Below, in pieces: positions 1 to 13,496 of a DNA stretch of 64,000 bases. The DNA comes from Euryodendron excelsum (taxonomy: Eukaryota; Streptophyta; Magnoliopsida; Ericales; Pentaphylacaceae). Below the pieces are notes generated by a model. The model was not told the DNA's origin, searched no databases, and saw nothing but the letters and a program-made list of their open reading frames with translations. Position 1 is the first letter of the stretch. Each line of letters starts with the position of its first letter. Location: NCBI GenBank assembly GCA_033060915.1, contig CM065388.1, forward strand, positions 36,355,001 through 36,419,000, read 5' to 3'. The position numbers and the translations under genes are program-made.

Positions 1-623
1 GAGGCCAAGAGTTCTTCAAGGGGTAGGGTGTTGAGATCCTTAGCTTCTTGAATTGCTGTGACTTTAGCTGCCCAAGCTTTTGGCAAAGACCTTAGAATCT
101 TCCACATCGGCTCATTGTTAGGATACACCTTTCCAAGAGATGTTAAGCCATTAATAATATCGGTGAACTTTGTGAACATTTCGGTGATAGACTCTTCAGG
201 TTTCATTTTAAACAATTCATAACTATGTACCAAAATATTGATTTTAGATTCCTTAACTTGATTGGTACCTTCATGTGTAACCTCTAGTCTATCCCATATT
301 TCTTTAGCTGATTCACAAGTGAAGATACGATTGAATTCATTTGGATTAAGTGCATAATATAGAATATTCATGGCGGCATTAGATTGTAGCATTTTCAGAT
401 CATCTTCATCCCATTTGGATTCAGGTTTAGGGACATCTATTCTTTTTACTCTGGTTGTAGGAGTTTTGGGACCATTTACTATGAGTCTCCATAATTCATA
501 ATCTACAGATTGAATATAAATTCTCATTCTATTCTTCTAATAGTTATAATTAGTGCCACTGAACATAGGTGGTCTGTTTGTGGATTGACTCTCACCGAGA
601 GAGCTTCCAAAATTGGTTGCCAT
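1..623 (-). pseudogene. Copia retrotransposon gag (UBN2/DUF4219 type), 5' part, broken
   Basis: Minus-strand reading frame starting with ATG at 623-621 and open to the window edge except for one stop. It reads like the N-terminal half of Ty1/copia gag: an N-terminal FSGTNYNY motif that normally continues with W, then YELWRLIVNGP, AKEIWDRLEVTHEGTNQVKE, LFKMKPEESITEMFTKF and LPKAWAAKVTAIQEAKDL, in the order expected of the family. Gag forms the particle that packages element RNA. Codon 29 (537-539 on the plus strand) is TAG where the family has Trp, so this copy is dead unless read through. The rest of gag and all of pol lie beyond the left edge. The frame lies just inside a primer site and LTR of the same strand, which confirms its direction. 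Identification rests on remembered family motifs. Confidence 0.85.
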
Positions 624-658
624 AGATCTAATCCTAGGATGTTAAGCCTAAAATACAA

Positions 659-670
659 GCTTTGATACCA
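659..670 (-). other. Primer binding site (tRNA-iMet type) of the Copia element
   Basis: On the minus strand this reads TGGTATCAAAGC, one mismatch from TGGTATCAGAGC, the usual site complementary to the 3' end of plant initiator tRNA-Met. It sits 2 bases inside the LTR end (673) and upstream of gag, where reverse transcription would be primed. Confidence 0.8.
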
Positions 671-672
671 AT

Positions 673-2349
673 TATTGGCCCGAATGGCAACCTAAAAGAG
701 AGGGGGGGGGTGAATTGGATTTTTCAAAAATTAATGGCAATTAAGATTAATTAAAATTAATCTAATCAGTATAACAGTGATCAATCTATATATAATGCAA
801 TGTAATCAAAAGAGGAATAAACAACAGAGCAATAGAAAGCACAAAAAGAATTACTAAGGTTCAACCATAATTCATGGTCTACGTCTTCACCCCAAGATCC
901 CCTTGAAGTATTCCTCCACTATGCAATCTCCAATTACAAAATGGATGCTGATTTACTAAGTGCTCAGCTCACTTTTACAGAAGTTTCCAAGTTTTTCGAG
1001 CCACCAAGTGGTTTTGTCCAAGATCCACTCAAAGTTACAAGAGTTTTTCTTCTACAAGAGAACTCTCAAACTCTCACTTACAGGTGTGTAAAGATGTACA
1101 AACGAAATATAAACTCTCTATCAACAGTGGATAGAAAAATATAAGCTCACACAATGAAAACAAGAAGAATGTTCAGATTTTTCAGTTTGATCAGTCAGTG
1201 ATACTTGTTTTTTTTTGTATCTCTTATTTATGAATGCAGTTTGAAGCTTGTATATAAACTCCTGTATTGATTTCGTCCGTTGAAGGTTGTTGCGGCTCAT
1301 TTAATGCAAGTTCAGTTCGTTATAACGTTAGAAAAACTAGCCGTTATCTCCCAGGTGTCGAACTTGGTTCCATGTGTTGACACATCTACTCTGCATTTTT
1401 CAGATGTTGTCCACTGTCTCCATGTGTCGACACATCAACTCCATGTGTCGACACTCGATTATTCTGTTTTCAAACTTTTGGCTTCTGTCTTCATGTGTCG
1501 ACACATTGCGTAGAAATCTTTATTCAGCTTTCCATTGATTAAGTTAAGCTTCAGTAAAACTATAAGATCTTCAGGGAGTCTTCTCTTTAGGGCATGATGA
1601 TCAATCAAAGTCTTCAATTCACCAAGGTTGTTCTCTATTCAATTTGGATTGAATTCATCATTTGATAATCACCTTTTCTTGGTTTCCACACTATTAGAAC
1701 TTTACTCTATTATTGCTGAGCTCTTTTTCTTTGTTGCCAAACTTTCTTTTTCGTTGCCGAGTTCTTTCCTTCATTGAGATCACTTCAATGAGACTTCTAT
1801 AAGCTTGATGAAGTCTATTCTTGAACATCTTCATTTTCTTTGAATACGTATCATCTTTATTGAGTTTTTACATCCCAGATAAAGTCTTCATTTGGATTCT
1901 TTATAGAGATTATGCAATTGCGATGAATTCTTTTCTCAAATATCTTTAGTCTCTTTTCAATCAAATAATCTTCAATTGATCTTTGCACATTAGATGAAGT
2001 CTTCTTCTGAGCACCTTCAATCTCTTCGAGTTCAAGTCAACTTCATTAAGTCTATTCATACTTGATGAAATCTTTATTTGAACACCTTCAATCTCTTCGA
2101 ATACAAATTATTTGTTTAAAGTTGAAATAGGTGTCAGTGTTCTGTTTTGGTACATTGCATGATTCTTAGAGTGCATTGCTTGATCTTAGCTTGTTGTGCA
2201 TTGACTTTGACATGTATTAGACTTAAAGTCAAACTTCTAAGTCTAAATTATGATCTTTATTAATCTGCACACTAAGCAAATGCATTAGTAAAATAACACA
2301 ACGTTTTGTTATCATCAAAATCAACATGGGAATCAACCTTGGGTCAACA
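673..2349 (-). mobile_element. 5' LTR of a minus-strand Copia element
   Basis: A 1677-bp repeat that aligns over its whole length with 15381-17181. On the minus strand it opens TGTTGACCCAAGG at 2349 and ends GGGCCAATA, a decayed CAACA. The primer site and gag lie directly beyond its 3' end, so this is the 5' LTR of an element that leaves the window on the left. Its opening resembles the solo LTR at 50822-52662 (shared TTTTGATGATAACAAAAC and GTGTGCAGATTAAT words), so both belong to one broad family. The LTR abuts an older retroelement fragment that begins at 2350. Confidence 0.85.
1360..1510. repeat. Cluster of GTCGAC-core palindromes inside the LTR
   Basis: Four copies of a palindrome close to ATGTGTCGACACAT lie at about 1370, 1423, 1444 and 1492, some with one changed base. 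The cluster is kept in the other copy of this LTR (about 16065-16215). An LTR of related type at 50.8 kb has a different palindrome with the same centre at a similar place. These may be protein-binding sites or hairpins; function is inferred only. Confidence 0.55.
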
Positions 2350-3430
2350 TAATGTACATAGTGATAGTCTAAAACTAGTTTACAACTAAGGTTTATTTCT
2401 TTACTCTTAATTTTGAGTGACGTTTTTCATGTCTATAAACCCAATGTTGACCGTGCACACTTGGTGCTATTGACTTGATTGAAACATGTATGTGTGTTTT
2501 ATTAGTCTGAATTATTCTCATGTTCTAAGAGAAAATCGCCTGCTAGATTGACCAAAAATCATGTTTCCCATCTCTTTCATTATTCCCCTTATGCTTGTGT
2601 TGAAGGAAAAAAAAAAAAAAGAAAAGAAAGAAAAAAAATTGCATGATGGAAAGGGCTACCTATGAGTATGTGTGAAAGTTACTATTGATGTATATCAAAA
2701 TATGCACCCTCTAGGTAAAATCATGGAAAGGGCTACCTTATTCAATAGTGTGAAAGCCATCGTGTGATTGCAAGAACAAAAGAAAATTCTTACTCAAAAG
2801 GAAGAATTATAAATGTGGTTGGCATTCTCAAATTGAGGGGAGTTTTCATTGAATATCCTACAAACATAGTTGGTTTGACTTCTAGTAGTGTGAATTGATC
2901 TGGAATTTGAATAATCTTATTAATATTCATTACTACTATTATTTTATACTCAAGTCTCGTATTTGCGAGTTCACCGTATGCACCCACTTGGGTTATTTTT
3001 ATGAATCTCGTCATTTTGAGATAAAGAGTCTAGAATTTCACGTAAGTTCATGTGTCAAGTTCTAGTAACATATGAACATTATTTGATTTATATGATCTTG
3101 TGCATGGATACTATTGAAACTATGATAACTTGCATAATCGTACCTTATTTTATTTTCTTTTGTTTTGGTGTGTTTAACTTGCATAATCATACCTTATTTT
3201 ATTTTATTTTGTTTTGGTGTGTCTAGGATCCCACCTGCATATGTCTTATTCATTTCCTCCTCTCCTAATTACCGTATTGTCATTTAAATGAATTTCATTC
3301 GATCTTCTTTGTCAATTTGTGACAAAAAGGAGGAGAAAAAAAATATAGGAGTTAAGTCATATTACTTGCATTGTAATTAAGCGAGAGATAATTATAATGT
3401 GAGGGGGAGAACGTTATTTGTGAACATGGT
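2350..3430 (+). mobile_element. 3' internal fragment of an LTR retroelement
   Basis: This block is homologous, in inverse orientation, to about 37676-38665. Shared landmarks in order are a purine run near 2610, ATGGAAAGGGCTACC, a CTCAAATTGAGGGGAG word, and a purine-rich GAGGGGGAGAAC near 3412. Weaker similarity to 56725-57724, which leads into a polypurine tract and LTR, suggests that it is the non-coding stretch between pol and the 3' LTR. No reading frame of note is present. The Copia LTR abuts its left end, which looks like an insertion into the older element. Confidence 0.6.
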
Positions 3431-3479
3431 TTATTGATTTATATTTCACCTACGGTTTCACGAGTTTGCTGGTTAAGTG

Positions 3480-6400
3480 ATGTGCAAATAGACAAGATAT
3501 ACCAGCAAATGTGTCAGACTCTGTAACTACTGGTCCTATCTACCGTCCTTCGAAGTCATTTAGAAGATAGATATATTTCTGGATAAAAAAAAAAATTAAT
3601 TGTGCATGCAATTGGGTCGAGCTGTGCAAGTATTTTCAATGCTTGCCAAGGTATAGTACGTCATGATATGCAAACAGCAATATATCTGCTGGCATATTTC
3701 GTCCTTGATGTTGAAGAGGCACGCTGTGGCATAACATAGGAGATCTAGCATGATGTGGCATAACAGAGTAGATCCTGTGTTCTTGATGCTGTAGCATCAG
3801 AGAATAGTGTGGCTGCAATTTAGACTACATGGAGGCTTGGCAGGTGGGACCTGATGGATGAGTACCTTAATGGGCTGACGAAGAAGGTTTACTTTGTAGT
3901 TGTTATGAGAATAACGCTTCCTTTGACATGGATGTTGCAAAGATTCTCCAGGCAATTATGAAAAAAGACCAATTCTCAGTTACTGAAAGAATTGCACTCT
4001 CGAAACAAGCTCTGATTGCTCCTTTGGCTGCTGCAGGGATGGATTCCTATATCCGTGCTTAAGCTATAAGACTTTCACACTCTCCTTGTTGGCGAGTTTT
4101 TCTTGGAGAAATCATTTCGATCTGGGTGAACCTGGATTCTCAAAAGTAGTGGAAAACTGGGAAAGTCAGCTCAGATTTACACAACCATCTCTCTAGAAAA
4201 GGGAGCCACTCTTGGCTTTCCAAAGATTAGTTTTTGGTGCCAGTTCTCTTGGTGCTTAAGTTGGGAACAGCTGGCTACAATATGCAAATCTTTGTCGATC
4301 GGCTGGTCATTATGAGACGACAAATCAAGCAATTTCGGAAGCCAAGGGTTCAGGTGCTCCAAATGTTCACATGGAAAAGGCTAAACTTTTGTGGAGCACT
4401 AGGAGATCCGATGGTGCCATTGCAGAGCTGCAACAAAAACTCCTGAACATGCCAGTGGAGGTTATTGGCTCTGTTGCGATGTCATCTATCACCAGCCTTT
4501 CATCGGTTCCACTAAACCCGCCACCTTTAATTTGTGATAGTCACGCTTTAAATGAGAATCTAGATATTGCAAAAACCGTGCTTCTATATTCATGGTGGAT
4601 CCATTATACTGGTCAGAAGCAGAAGGAAGTTGTCATTGGTCTTTATTCTAGGGTGAGGGAACTGCAACCCAAGTGGGAGAAAGGATACCTTTATATAGCT
4701 AAGTATTGTGATCAAGTACTTGTTGATGCCAGAAAACAATAGGAGGAGAATTTCGAGCTAGGTCCCAGATTGATTCCATTTGTTTTCGCAATTGTTTTTT
4801 TTTATGAATTTAAATACTAAAAAGCTTTGGTGGTCTTACCTTCTTGATGTATTGTTGTTTTATGCAAAGGGCCTTCATTGGGGTCACAAAAATCTCTTTC
4901 GAGCCCTTCCAAGATTGTTAACCCTTTGGTTTGACTTTGGGAGCAGTTATCAAAGAAGTGGTTCATCATCCAATAAAGACATGATAAACATCCTTGGAAA
5001 GGTAGTGATCTTACTATAATGATTTTCCCTATTTTAATCAAAATAGTAATTATTCTCTCCTTCATCATCTTTCTAAAAATATATATTTGTACTCTTTTAT
5101 CCTTAATCTAACAAGTAATGAGCATCATACAAGGGTGTTTAAAGGATCTGCTTGCATATCAGTGGTTAATAGTTCTTCCTCAATTAGTTTCTAGAGTTTG
5201 CCACCAAAAATGAAGAAATTGTTCAGTTGATCAAATACATCATCACTGCTGTTCTACGGCAATACCCACAGCAAGCTCCTTAGATTATGGCAGTAGTTTC
5301 AAAAACTACAGTACCTTCTAGAAGGGAGGCTGTTGTAGAGATTATACAAGCTGTATGAAAAGGGTCAAGTCAGGGAAACAATGGCAAAATTTTGTTTTTT
5401 CAATTTGCTACCCTGATTGACCATCTAGTTATGTTATGCTTCCATGTGGGCCAATCAAAAGCAAGGACAATCAATATCTCAACCGAATTCAGTGCATTGA
5501 AGAGGATGAAGCTGCTAGAAATCATAATGCCCATCAAGGAGTCCCTCAGAGTTAATCTACCCAAATGATACTAGACGGATTGACACACTTAGAACTGATA
5601 TCTTCTCGGCCATAACTTCCTACAATATCAGGGATTGCAGATGAGGAGGAGACTCTTTTGTCTCTCTAGCGACCCAAGAAAGCAAGCTTCTTTTATGGTG
5701 TTGGGTTCGAATGAGATTGCTTAAATATATTGTCACAGGCATTTCTAAATGCACTACCATCTGGTTCAACATTTTGTTGTTCAATTAGTTCACATTAGTA
5801 AAGCACCAAAATATGGTATGGGAGGGCATGAGTATCTTTTTGTCCAAAAAAATGCATAATTTTGCTTCTAAAAGTTTTGGATTAGTAACCCCTACTATAC
5901 ACACATGTACTGAATGAACATTATGATCTTGAATGACATAAGATACAAACCAAATGTCTCGTTGCACACCTAAAAGGATTGAAAAACACCCCATTGTTTT
6001 CTTTGGTATTTATACTATTGTCTAGCAAATCAGATAGCTGTAACAGATAAGATCTTTACTAAATTTTAAGGTTATGTTGATTGTTGACTTTGGTCACAGA
6101 TATACTTGGAGAAGTCTATAGAGTTGCATGTATCATATCCTATATATGCATTCGATAGCCTATCCTGATAAGTCATTGAAAATGGTACCATACATCTTCC
6201 TTGTAACTAGTGTTCCATTTTTTTGTTGTTTATAGGTTATTCTTCTAGGCAGTGATGGTATTAAACATCCATTCCTTTACAAACCCAAGGATGACCTCGG
6301 GAAAGATGTGCGCATGATGGAATTTAATGCTATGGTAAACTATTTATCATCCAAGTGCCCAGAGAGTAGTAGGAGGAAGCTTTAAATTCACACCTTTGTC

Positions 6401-8235
6401 GTGATTCCACTAACAGAGGATTGTGGTATGGTAGAACGGGTGCCCCACACTCGCGGGCTCTGACACATACTCCAAGACATTTACATAAGTTATGGAAAAT
6501 TTGACGAGCAGAAGACAAATCCTCAATTAAGTGTATTTATGATCAATGCCAAGGGAAAATGCTAGAAGATGAGATGCTGAAGAAAAAAGTTCTTCCAATG
6601 TTTCTGCCAGCCTTCCATAAATGGTTTTTGACATATTCTCTAAACCAGCTGGATGGACATGACCTGAGCATTACGTTCACATTTTCCGCAGTTGTCAGGA
6701 TTCTTAAGTTTTGCAAGTTGTTTACCAAGCATATATGCAATTGGATTTTTGTTCAACTAGAATTTGTACTTATGTATTGCAAATAAGTTTTGGAATTCCT
6801 GATAACACCAAACAAATACTACCTTTTTATAATGCTATGTTCTTCCCTCAGTTGAGTGCATATAACAACTTATTCACAATATTTTCTATTAGATTTCCTA
6901 GTTCTTAACTATCCCTCGTGGCTAAATTCTTGTATTGCTTGATGGATTGAGCATAATTGGATAAGAGGGTATTTTTCTGAGGGTTTCTAAGATCACGCTT
7001 TCAGTGCTCATGGCCTAGGGCCAAAAAGGTTGTAACGAGTGTTTTTGAAACTTTCATCCATAATCCTCTCGTGGAATGGACTAAATCTCACAAATCCAAC
7101 GGGGTAGAAGTTCAGAACCCCCATGCACAGGGTAGAATCTTAATTGTCCTCCTTTTTTTCACTGTTTTATCAAGTTTTGCTTTATTATTGAATACAAATT
7201 TGTTTCTTATTATGATACATCAATTTACAAGTAGCCTCAACTTTTAAAGTCTGCCAAGTTGAAATTAGTTGGTGGCTTACTTAGGATTGGAAAATATGTG
7301 TCTTAGTCATGTTTCTAGTTTCATAAACAAAAAATGCATCAATAGTTGTGTAGATCTGTCCTTGAACAATTTATATATTTTGTGGAGTTTTGTGATTAAT
7401 CTTTTTGTATAGAAGGTCTTGGCCTTTTTTAGTTTCTTGCTGTAAGGGTGACACTCCCTTAGTGCTGGCTTCTTTTTATAATATAGTTACTTATCAAAAA
7501 GAAAAAAAAAATAAGGTTTCTATTTGTGGAGGCAACAATGACTTGGTCATGTTCTAGCATTTATGAGTACCAATTAACTACCACGACAACTTTCTGGGTA
7601 CAATGTGTACTGTGGCTGCAAAATTTATCTACACGTTATGGAAGTTGATGAACTTGCAAAAAAAGGGGTTGCAAACCTATGGATTTTGTTATATACCCCA
7701 TTCCCTGGGATTGTGTTAATAAGATATTACTTCAGGATATTAGGGGAATTAATTTCCCATGGGCATTATGTAGACTTTATGCTTAAGTTAATATTAAGCA
7801 AGTTCCATTTACCCAAAAACAGAAAAATGTTATTTAGGCTTTATGCTTGTGTTTAATTTAATCTATTTCCATTCCACCAAATGATAATAATATAAGATTG
7901 AGATAAGGGATTAAGTGACTCTAGGAACTAGATGTACTTGCACTAACTAAATTTCATATGCCTGATTCTTGACTTTCTGAATTTGGTCTAAAAAGATGAA
8001 TTTGTTGGCAAAATCTTTTAAAGAGAGAACCCCTAAAAATGTTGTGTTTGAAAATTGTAGCGAGGCATCAGTAATATGGAGGCACAGCTAGAGGGAATTG
8101 TTGTTGGTGTTGGAGGAGCACCGTCTCTGCCTCTCGCTGTGGAAGGATAGACACATCGATTGATTGTAAAAGCAATTTCACACAAAAACCTTGGAAAGAT
8201 GTATATATGGTGGATGCATTGGTTTTAAAAGGTGC
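3480..8235 (+). pseudogene. ATR: ATR checkpoint kinase pseudogene (unprocessed, catalytic exon missing)
   Basis: Blocks that match plant ATR, a PIKK-family kinase that signals replication stress in the nucleus, lie in gene order separated by intron-like DNA. FAT-domain blocks are at about 3480-3825 (TTGPIYRPSKSFRR), 3832-4200 (WRLGRWDLMDEYLNG), 4200-4745 (APNVHMEKAKLLWSTRRSDG), 4815-5000 and 5135-5690. The kinase N-lobe is at 6240-6700 (ILLGSDGIKHPFLYKPKDDL), a later kinase part at 6935-7130, and FATC at 8060-8220 (ISHKNLGKMYIWWMHW). Breaks include TAG at 3568, 4194 and 5281, all at Trp codons, a frameshift near 3890 and further stops. I cannot find the exon holding the catalytic loop (GDRHGEN region) between 6700 and 6935. 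Keeping introns means a DNA-level duplicate, not a retrocopy. The N-terminal two thirds of the gene is absent. Short open frames inside it (for example 4371-4742) are exon pieces, not genes. Confidence 0.9.
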
Positions 8236-10776
8236 AAGCTAAGATGTTTTCACTGTATTCATCAGGGATAGGTAAACCATATTGTTGGTTCTGTCTATTG
8301 TTGTTGGTTCTCATCTTGTTGAGATAGTAACTTGATAACTGAGGTGAGATTAGTTAAAAAGTACCCCATCTAGTCATTTCTTTGCATTGTGTTGCTTTTC
8401 TTACCCTTGTGTTTGTGTGTGTTTAACTTGTTGAAACCAGGAGCTTTAGGGCCTTGGATGGACTACATTTAATTGAACTACAAGTTGGCCATCAATGGTT
8501 CCGACTTCATTTTGAGTAATTATCTCGTTGTCCACTTAACTGGTATTTGTGGGTATTTACTTGTTATTTACCCATTGGTTGTTCTTGCTTGAGGTTTGAT
8601 CTATTTTCTAACAATGATGCTCTAGAGAGTCATGAGCCTGTATGAGAGTATTTTGTTACAAGATCCCCTAGGTAAAGCTGTGTTCTTCTCCTATTCGGCA
8701 TATGATATTTTAATTTATTGTCAGTTACAATGTTTTGTGTATTCATTTATCTAATTTTGTGACATAAAGCGTTATCTTCGGGTCATTATCATGATGCATG
8801 TTCTGATGATACTAGCAGCTCCAAAAAGTTAGGTATTGTTATTGTTGTAAACCCTGCTAACTTAAGATGAACAGATATACAATAGTCTTGATGAAGTTGG
8901 TGCAAACATGAGTATATGGAGATGGGTGATTCCATAAGTATGATTTTTATGCATGAGAATTCACATTGGTGCACATATAGTTAGTCAATCACAAAGATTT
9001 GATTAGTTGAGTTTAACTCAAAGCGAAGTACTTATACTAGTTTGGTTTGTGTTTCCGTAGGTATTTTGGATATTAAGGCTAAATGGAAGAAAACATTTAT
9101 TCTCTTTATGAGTGGTTCCATATTATTTGGAATGGATTTGGAAGTTTCTAACAATTTTGATAAGAGGCAAGGCCATCAGCAAAAGCAACTTATTTCTATA
9201 GAAAAGTATTGATTGGAAGAATATGCTTTGTAAATAATCGATTGCCTCCTAACAACCGCTATTGGTCTAAGCACAGCTGGACAAGTTTCCCAACTAATTA
9301 TTCTTATTGTTCACTTCCTATCCTGCTAATCTTACCCGACATAGATGCTAAGTGAATTTATTGCTTCAAATGGGCTTTCCATCAAACATTGTCCACTGTT
9401 CCTTTTGTCCCCTTTAATTTGACTGCATAGTATCTATCTTAGACGACCTCAGTAAGCTTGTGCCTTTCAATGCAGCATTTATCATGCCTAAAGCTAATTC
9501 TTTCTGTTACAAACCACAAATATCATGTATGCCAAGACATTGACTGGCGTCTTACAAATACCTGTCTGTAGGCCTCAGCCATGAGGACCCTTATTGTGCT
9601 TGATGTCCACCAAACAGAATCAAGTTTGTATCTCAAATCTATTTATCATCCATTAATTTTGTTTTTTTAGAACATTAGGGTGATCCATAGCCGAAGATTT
9701 AAAAGAAAAAGGTGGGGTGGCTTGATATACAATTGATATAAGTTTCGGATCTAATATTAGTTTTTTGTTTTAAAATCTATAAACTAATATTAAGTTGATA
9801 CCATTATTTTCTATAGGTACATTGGCCCATGCGTACACGCGGAAGGTCATGTTGGTGAAAGATTACCTCCATGTCATCTATTTGTCCATAAGATACTTGT
9901 ACATTTAACTTGCATGTTGAGAATCTAGCAGCTTCTTCAACATTACTGGTGTCCCAAGTTTTATGGATGCAGTTGTTCAAAATCCCAGAATCCACCAGAC
10001 AATTTGATGTAATTTCTTCTTAGCCTATCTGTAATGTACTGCACCTTTTCTAACTCATCAAAAAAATAAAAACTATTCTTACAGGTTAATACACTTAAAA
10101 CTGGGAGCACTCGCCTTTATGCCATTTGATAAGAATCTTGATGTAAGCACGCATTATCAGATGGTAGGCTTTGTGATCGTCATTATGTATAGTTATTTTG
10201 CTTCTTGTGGTTGGCATTATCACCCATGAGCATCACAGTGCAGATGTGATTGAAGCTATCATGCAGTGAATGATATTTCTAGGGATGGAGCTCAAGTAAG
10301 AATATTGACTTTGGACTTGTGTTGGAGTCTGTCTATTTATTTGCTTGTTACGCAGCTTCTTTTCAGCTAATTTCAAATAATAGTGGACGAGGTCAGGACC
10401 GTTAGTACTGCCTTCCCCACGTAGAACGACCACAAGATCGCACAGAGAAAGTATTCTTGTGACCAAGCTCATCAATAAGGACTATCGTTCTCTGAATATG
10501 GGTGAAGGATTTCTGTCATTGTTGAAAGCATTGATGGGAATAACGTTGGCAGGTTAGTATCTTTCATTTGATTTGGTATTATGCAACTTAGGGAGCTACA
10601 ATCTGCGCCAATAAAAGAGGAATATGCCTTTCCCTTGATTCTGTGTCCAAGAATTTACCTTTGAATTCTTAACTGAAAACAATTGCTCAATAATTTTCTT
10701 GGATAACATCAACTTCTTTTTAGTCATTTTTGCTAAGGTCACAGTAATCCGTACAAATTGGGATATAGGGTTGCTC

Positions 10777-10780
10777 TTTT

Positions 10781-10811
<31 letters not shown>

Positions 10812-10813
10812 GG
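10777..10813 (+). repeat. Homopolymer block T14 followed by G23
   Basis: Fourteen T then twenty-three G, followed by CGCGGC. The G run could form a G-quadruplex. Runs of this length are often misread, so the count should be treated as approximate. Confidence 0.9.
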
Positions 10814-11704
10814 CGCGGCAAAATTATTACTTTTTTTGGTCCAAGTAAAGGATGTCTTGAATCTCTCGGTGGTCCTCTTTCACAGCTTAAGAAATCATTT
10901 TATCTATTTTCAAGAAAGCCTCTACATATTTTGGCAAACTTCTCCCAGTTACAAGTCCCTGATCTGTGCTGGTGTATTTTGCGCTTATTGAGTTCAAACA
11001 ACATTACAACAATCTACTGGAGGGAAGACAACCAACCCCCTGTCCTAATTACTTGTAAGGAAGAGGTTACTAACAAGAACTTGCAAAATATTAAAATGGA
11101 CATTAGAACCTTTTATGAGAAGACCTAGGATGTTCATCTAACTACTTGATTAATACCAATTCAAAAATGAGGGTGCAAAACTTTTCAGTGAGTTAGAAAC
11201 TTGAAGTCTAGTTATTGAATGTTATTCCTTTCCAAAAGAGCATACTTTCATCTAGTCTGCTCTATTTTCATTTATTGCATTTGATAAAATTGGGTGTTCA
11301 CATCTCTAAATTATGAACAATATACAACTTTACGCTTTGCATTTAAACACGCATATGAACAAAGTTGATTTGTTTATGCTATAAATTGGATTCCATGGAA
11401 TTATGGAATCGGACAACTTGGACATACTTGTTGGCTATCTAAATTTTTTCTTGAACTTGGTGTAGGAAGGAAAAAATGTAGGGTTGAATGTTGCATTTAT
11501 AGTTTAACTCATTACTATTTGCATCTTTTTTGCAATAGTTGTGGTGAGAAATGAGGAGAGGAATGGTGGAACATGGCTTGGGGTTGATCCATGGCATGAA
11601 CCACTGGAGATGTTGAGATTGTGTCGGACAGCTTATTGCTTATAAAAAGCTCTAAATGACTCTCCAGATGGAAGAATGGTCGACCAGACCTATTTATTTA
11701 TGTA

Positions 11705-11727
11705 ATATATATATATATATATATATA
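11705..11727. repeat. (TA)n microsatellite
   Basis: Uninterrupted AT dinucleotide run of about 11 units in AT-rich DNA. Similar runs occur near 13334, 18657, 18836, 19208, 19398 and 42558. Confidence 0.9.
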
Positions 11728-12419
11728 AGCTGTTGTACTCTTTTGATCTGGTTGTTGTACGTGGATTGACTCATACTGCTATGCATCGGCCTCATTCTGT
11801 GATTTATGCTGCTCTACACTCCAGGATCTAGGTTTGAACTTATTTATATATTCTCTAATTTATTATAAAATGGTTTCTTTTATTTCCTGGAAAAAAATAA
11901 AGATTTATAACTTGATTTGGAAGTGGGAACTGATTTTCAGAATTTATGAGTATTATACAATGTCTGCAATCATAACTCATATGGCTAACTTTTTCTTCTC
12001 TTAGGAATACTCACCGACTCTTATCAATAGCTTGTATGAGTATTATACAAATTCCCGAAGGAGGTTCTGTTGTTCCATTTGTATCCAAGGAGAACTGGTT
12101 ACAACATTGTAGTCAATAACAGTTTTCAATTGCATTATTATTGAAAATTTTAAATATACAATCCATTAGCCAGCAAAACTTATTGATGGTTGAGATTGTT
12201 GATCTTGCTAAGCCATGCTTACAAAGTTGTTAAGGGGTAGGTAAAGGTCAAATGCTTAGACTACTGGTATTATGTGGGATCAGTTGGAGAAAAATAAATA
12301 GAATAATATAATTTCTCTAAATATTCTGACAAGTATGATTTATTTCAAGCTTCGTCCATGAACATAAATATGATATCTTAGTGTGATTTATGTTATTTTC
12401 ATTGTTAGAACACACACAC

Positions 12420-12421
<2 letters not shown>

Positions 12422-12498
<77 letters not shown>
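12422..12498. repeat. (GA)n microsatellite, about 38 units
   Basis: Uninterrupted AG/GA run of 77 bases. It creates long meaningless Arg-Glu and Leu-Ser frames on the two strands, which are not genes. Confidence 0.95.
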
Positions 12499-12502
<4 letters not shown>

Positions 12503-13496
12503 CCCATCTTGTAACATTTTTTGTAGCATTTTTTTATTTGTGTGGAATGGTACTTGTTTGTTTCCTAGTATTCACTGTAATAAAATAGGATTGCAAGCCT
12601 TGCTTCTATTTGTATAATGGATTTCATGCACGCATGGCTGTGTGCATTGGTTTCCTATACTTGTCATGTTTGTTCTAGAGTGCATAGAATCACTGGTTAA
12701 AGTTGGATGTTAAAATTTTCAATATGTTTGATATCTCAAAATAGTTTTCCCATGATTTAAAGTGATACAGGGACAGGAAAAATTGGCCTCCTGACACTTA
12801 GATAGATTAAAAACTGCAGCTCTTTCTCTCTTTATCTATTTGTAATCTATGTGAATGTGCAGGTAGATATACATAGATGTAATTTATTGTATTTGCATGT
12901 CTGTTGGGGTGCACAATATCTAAGTGGCAGCTTGCTTAGCTTGAGGCTTCAGTATTTTTTGGGATAAGAACGCTTGAGGATTCTTTTACTGTCAGCCGAA
13001 TAGCAGTGGTTGAACTTAAAGTTTAAGTGGGATTTTTTGGAATGCCAAAAAAGGTTAAAAAGTTTATTGGATTTTCAACTCATTTTTGCATCGTCTAATA
13101 ACAGAGTCGGAAAGATTTGTGTATCTGTTTTCATTGTTGTTCTTTCCAGATAAGTTTTTGATTGTACTGGTGGGGAGGCAACGAATGATGAGAATTGGCT
13201 TTGATTTCTAAAAGAAAACAATGTTCTTTTCTAAAATATTGGTCAGTTAGTTAGTGGTATAATTGAACTTACCTTTGTTCTCATAATTATTTGGCTGCAT
13301 ATACTTTCATGATTATACATGTGGTTTATTGATATATATATATATATATATTTGAATTGGGTCCTTGTCATCTTGTCATTAATGCTCTTCTTTTTGGCAT
13401 GTGAGGGTCAATCAGGAAGGGTTGGATTATGTTATTTTTTATTTTTACTTTTTTCAGTTCATATTGTGCAAGCTTTATTTGGATTTATTTTTTTAG

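Larger units (their letters stand above)
8236..13496. other. AT-rich non-coding DNA between two pseudogenes
   Basis: No recognisable gene. It holds a T14G23 tract, a (TA)n run and a long (GA)n run, listed separately. Short open stretches at about 10085-10140 and 10434-10555 look a little like exons (the second ends with a possible splice donor after LMGITLAG), but I do not recognise them and they may be chance. Confidence 0.5.

Noticed and set aside
12317..12617. Open frames of Leu-Ser and Arg-Glu repeats
   Set aside because: They are translations of the (GA)n microsatellite. The same holds for frames at 49892-50279.
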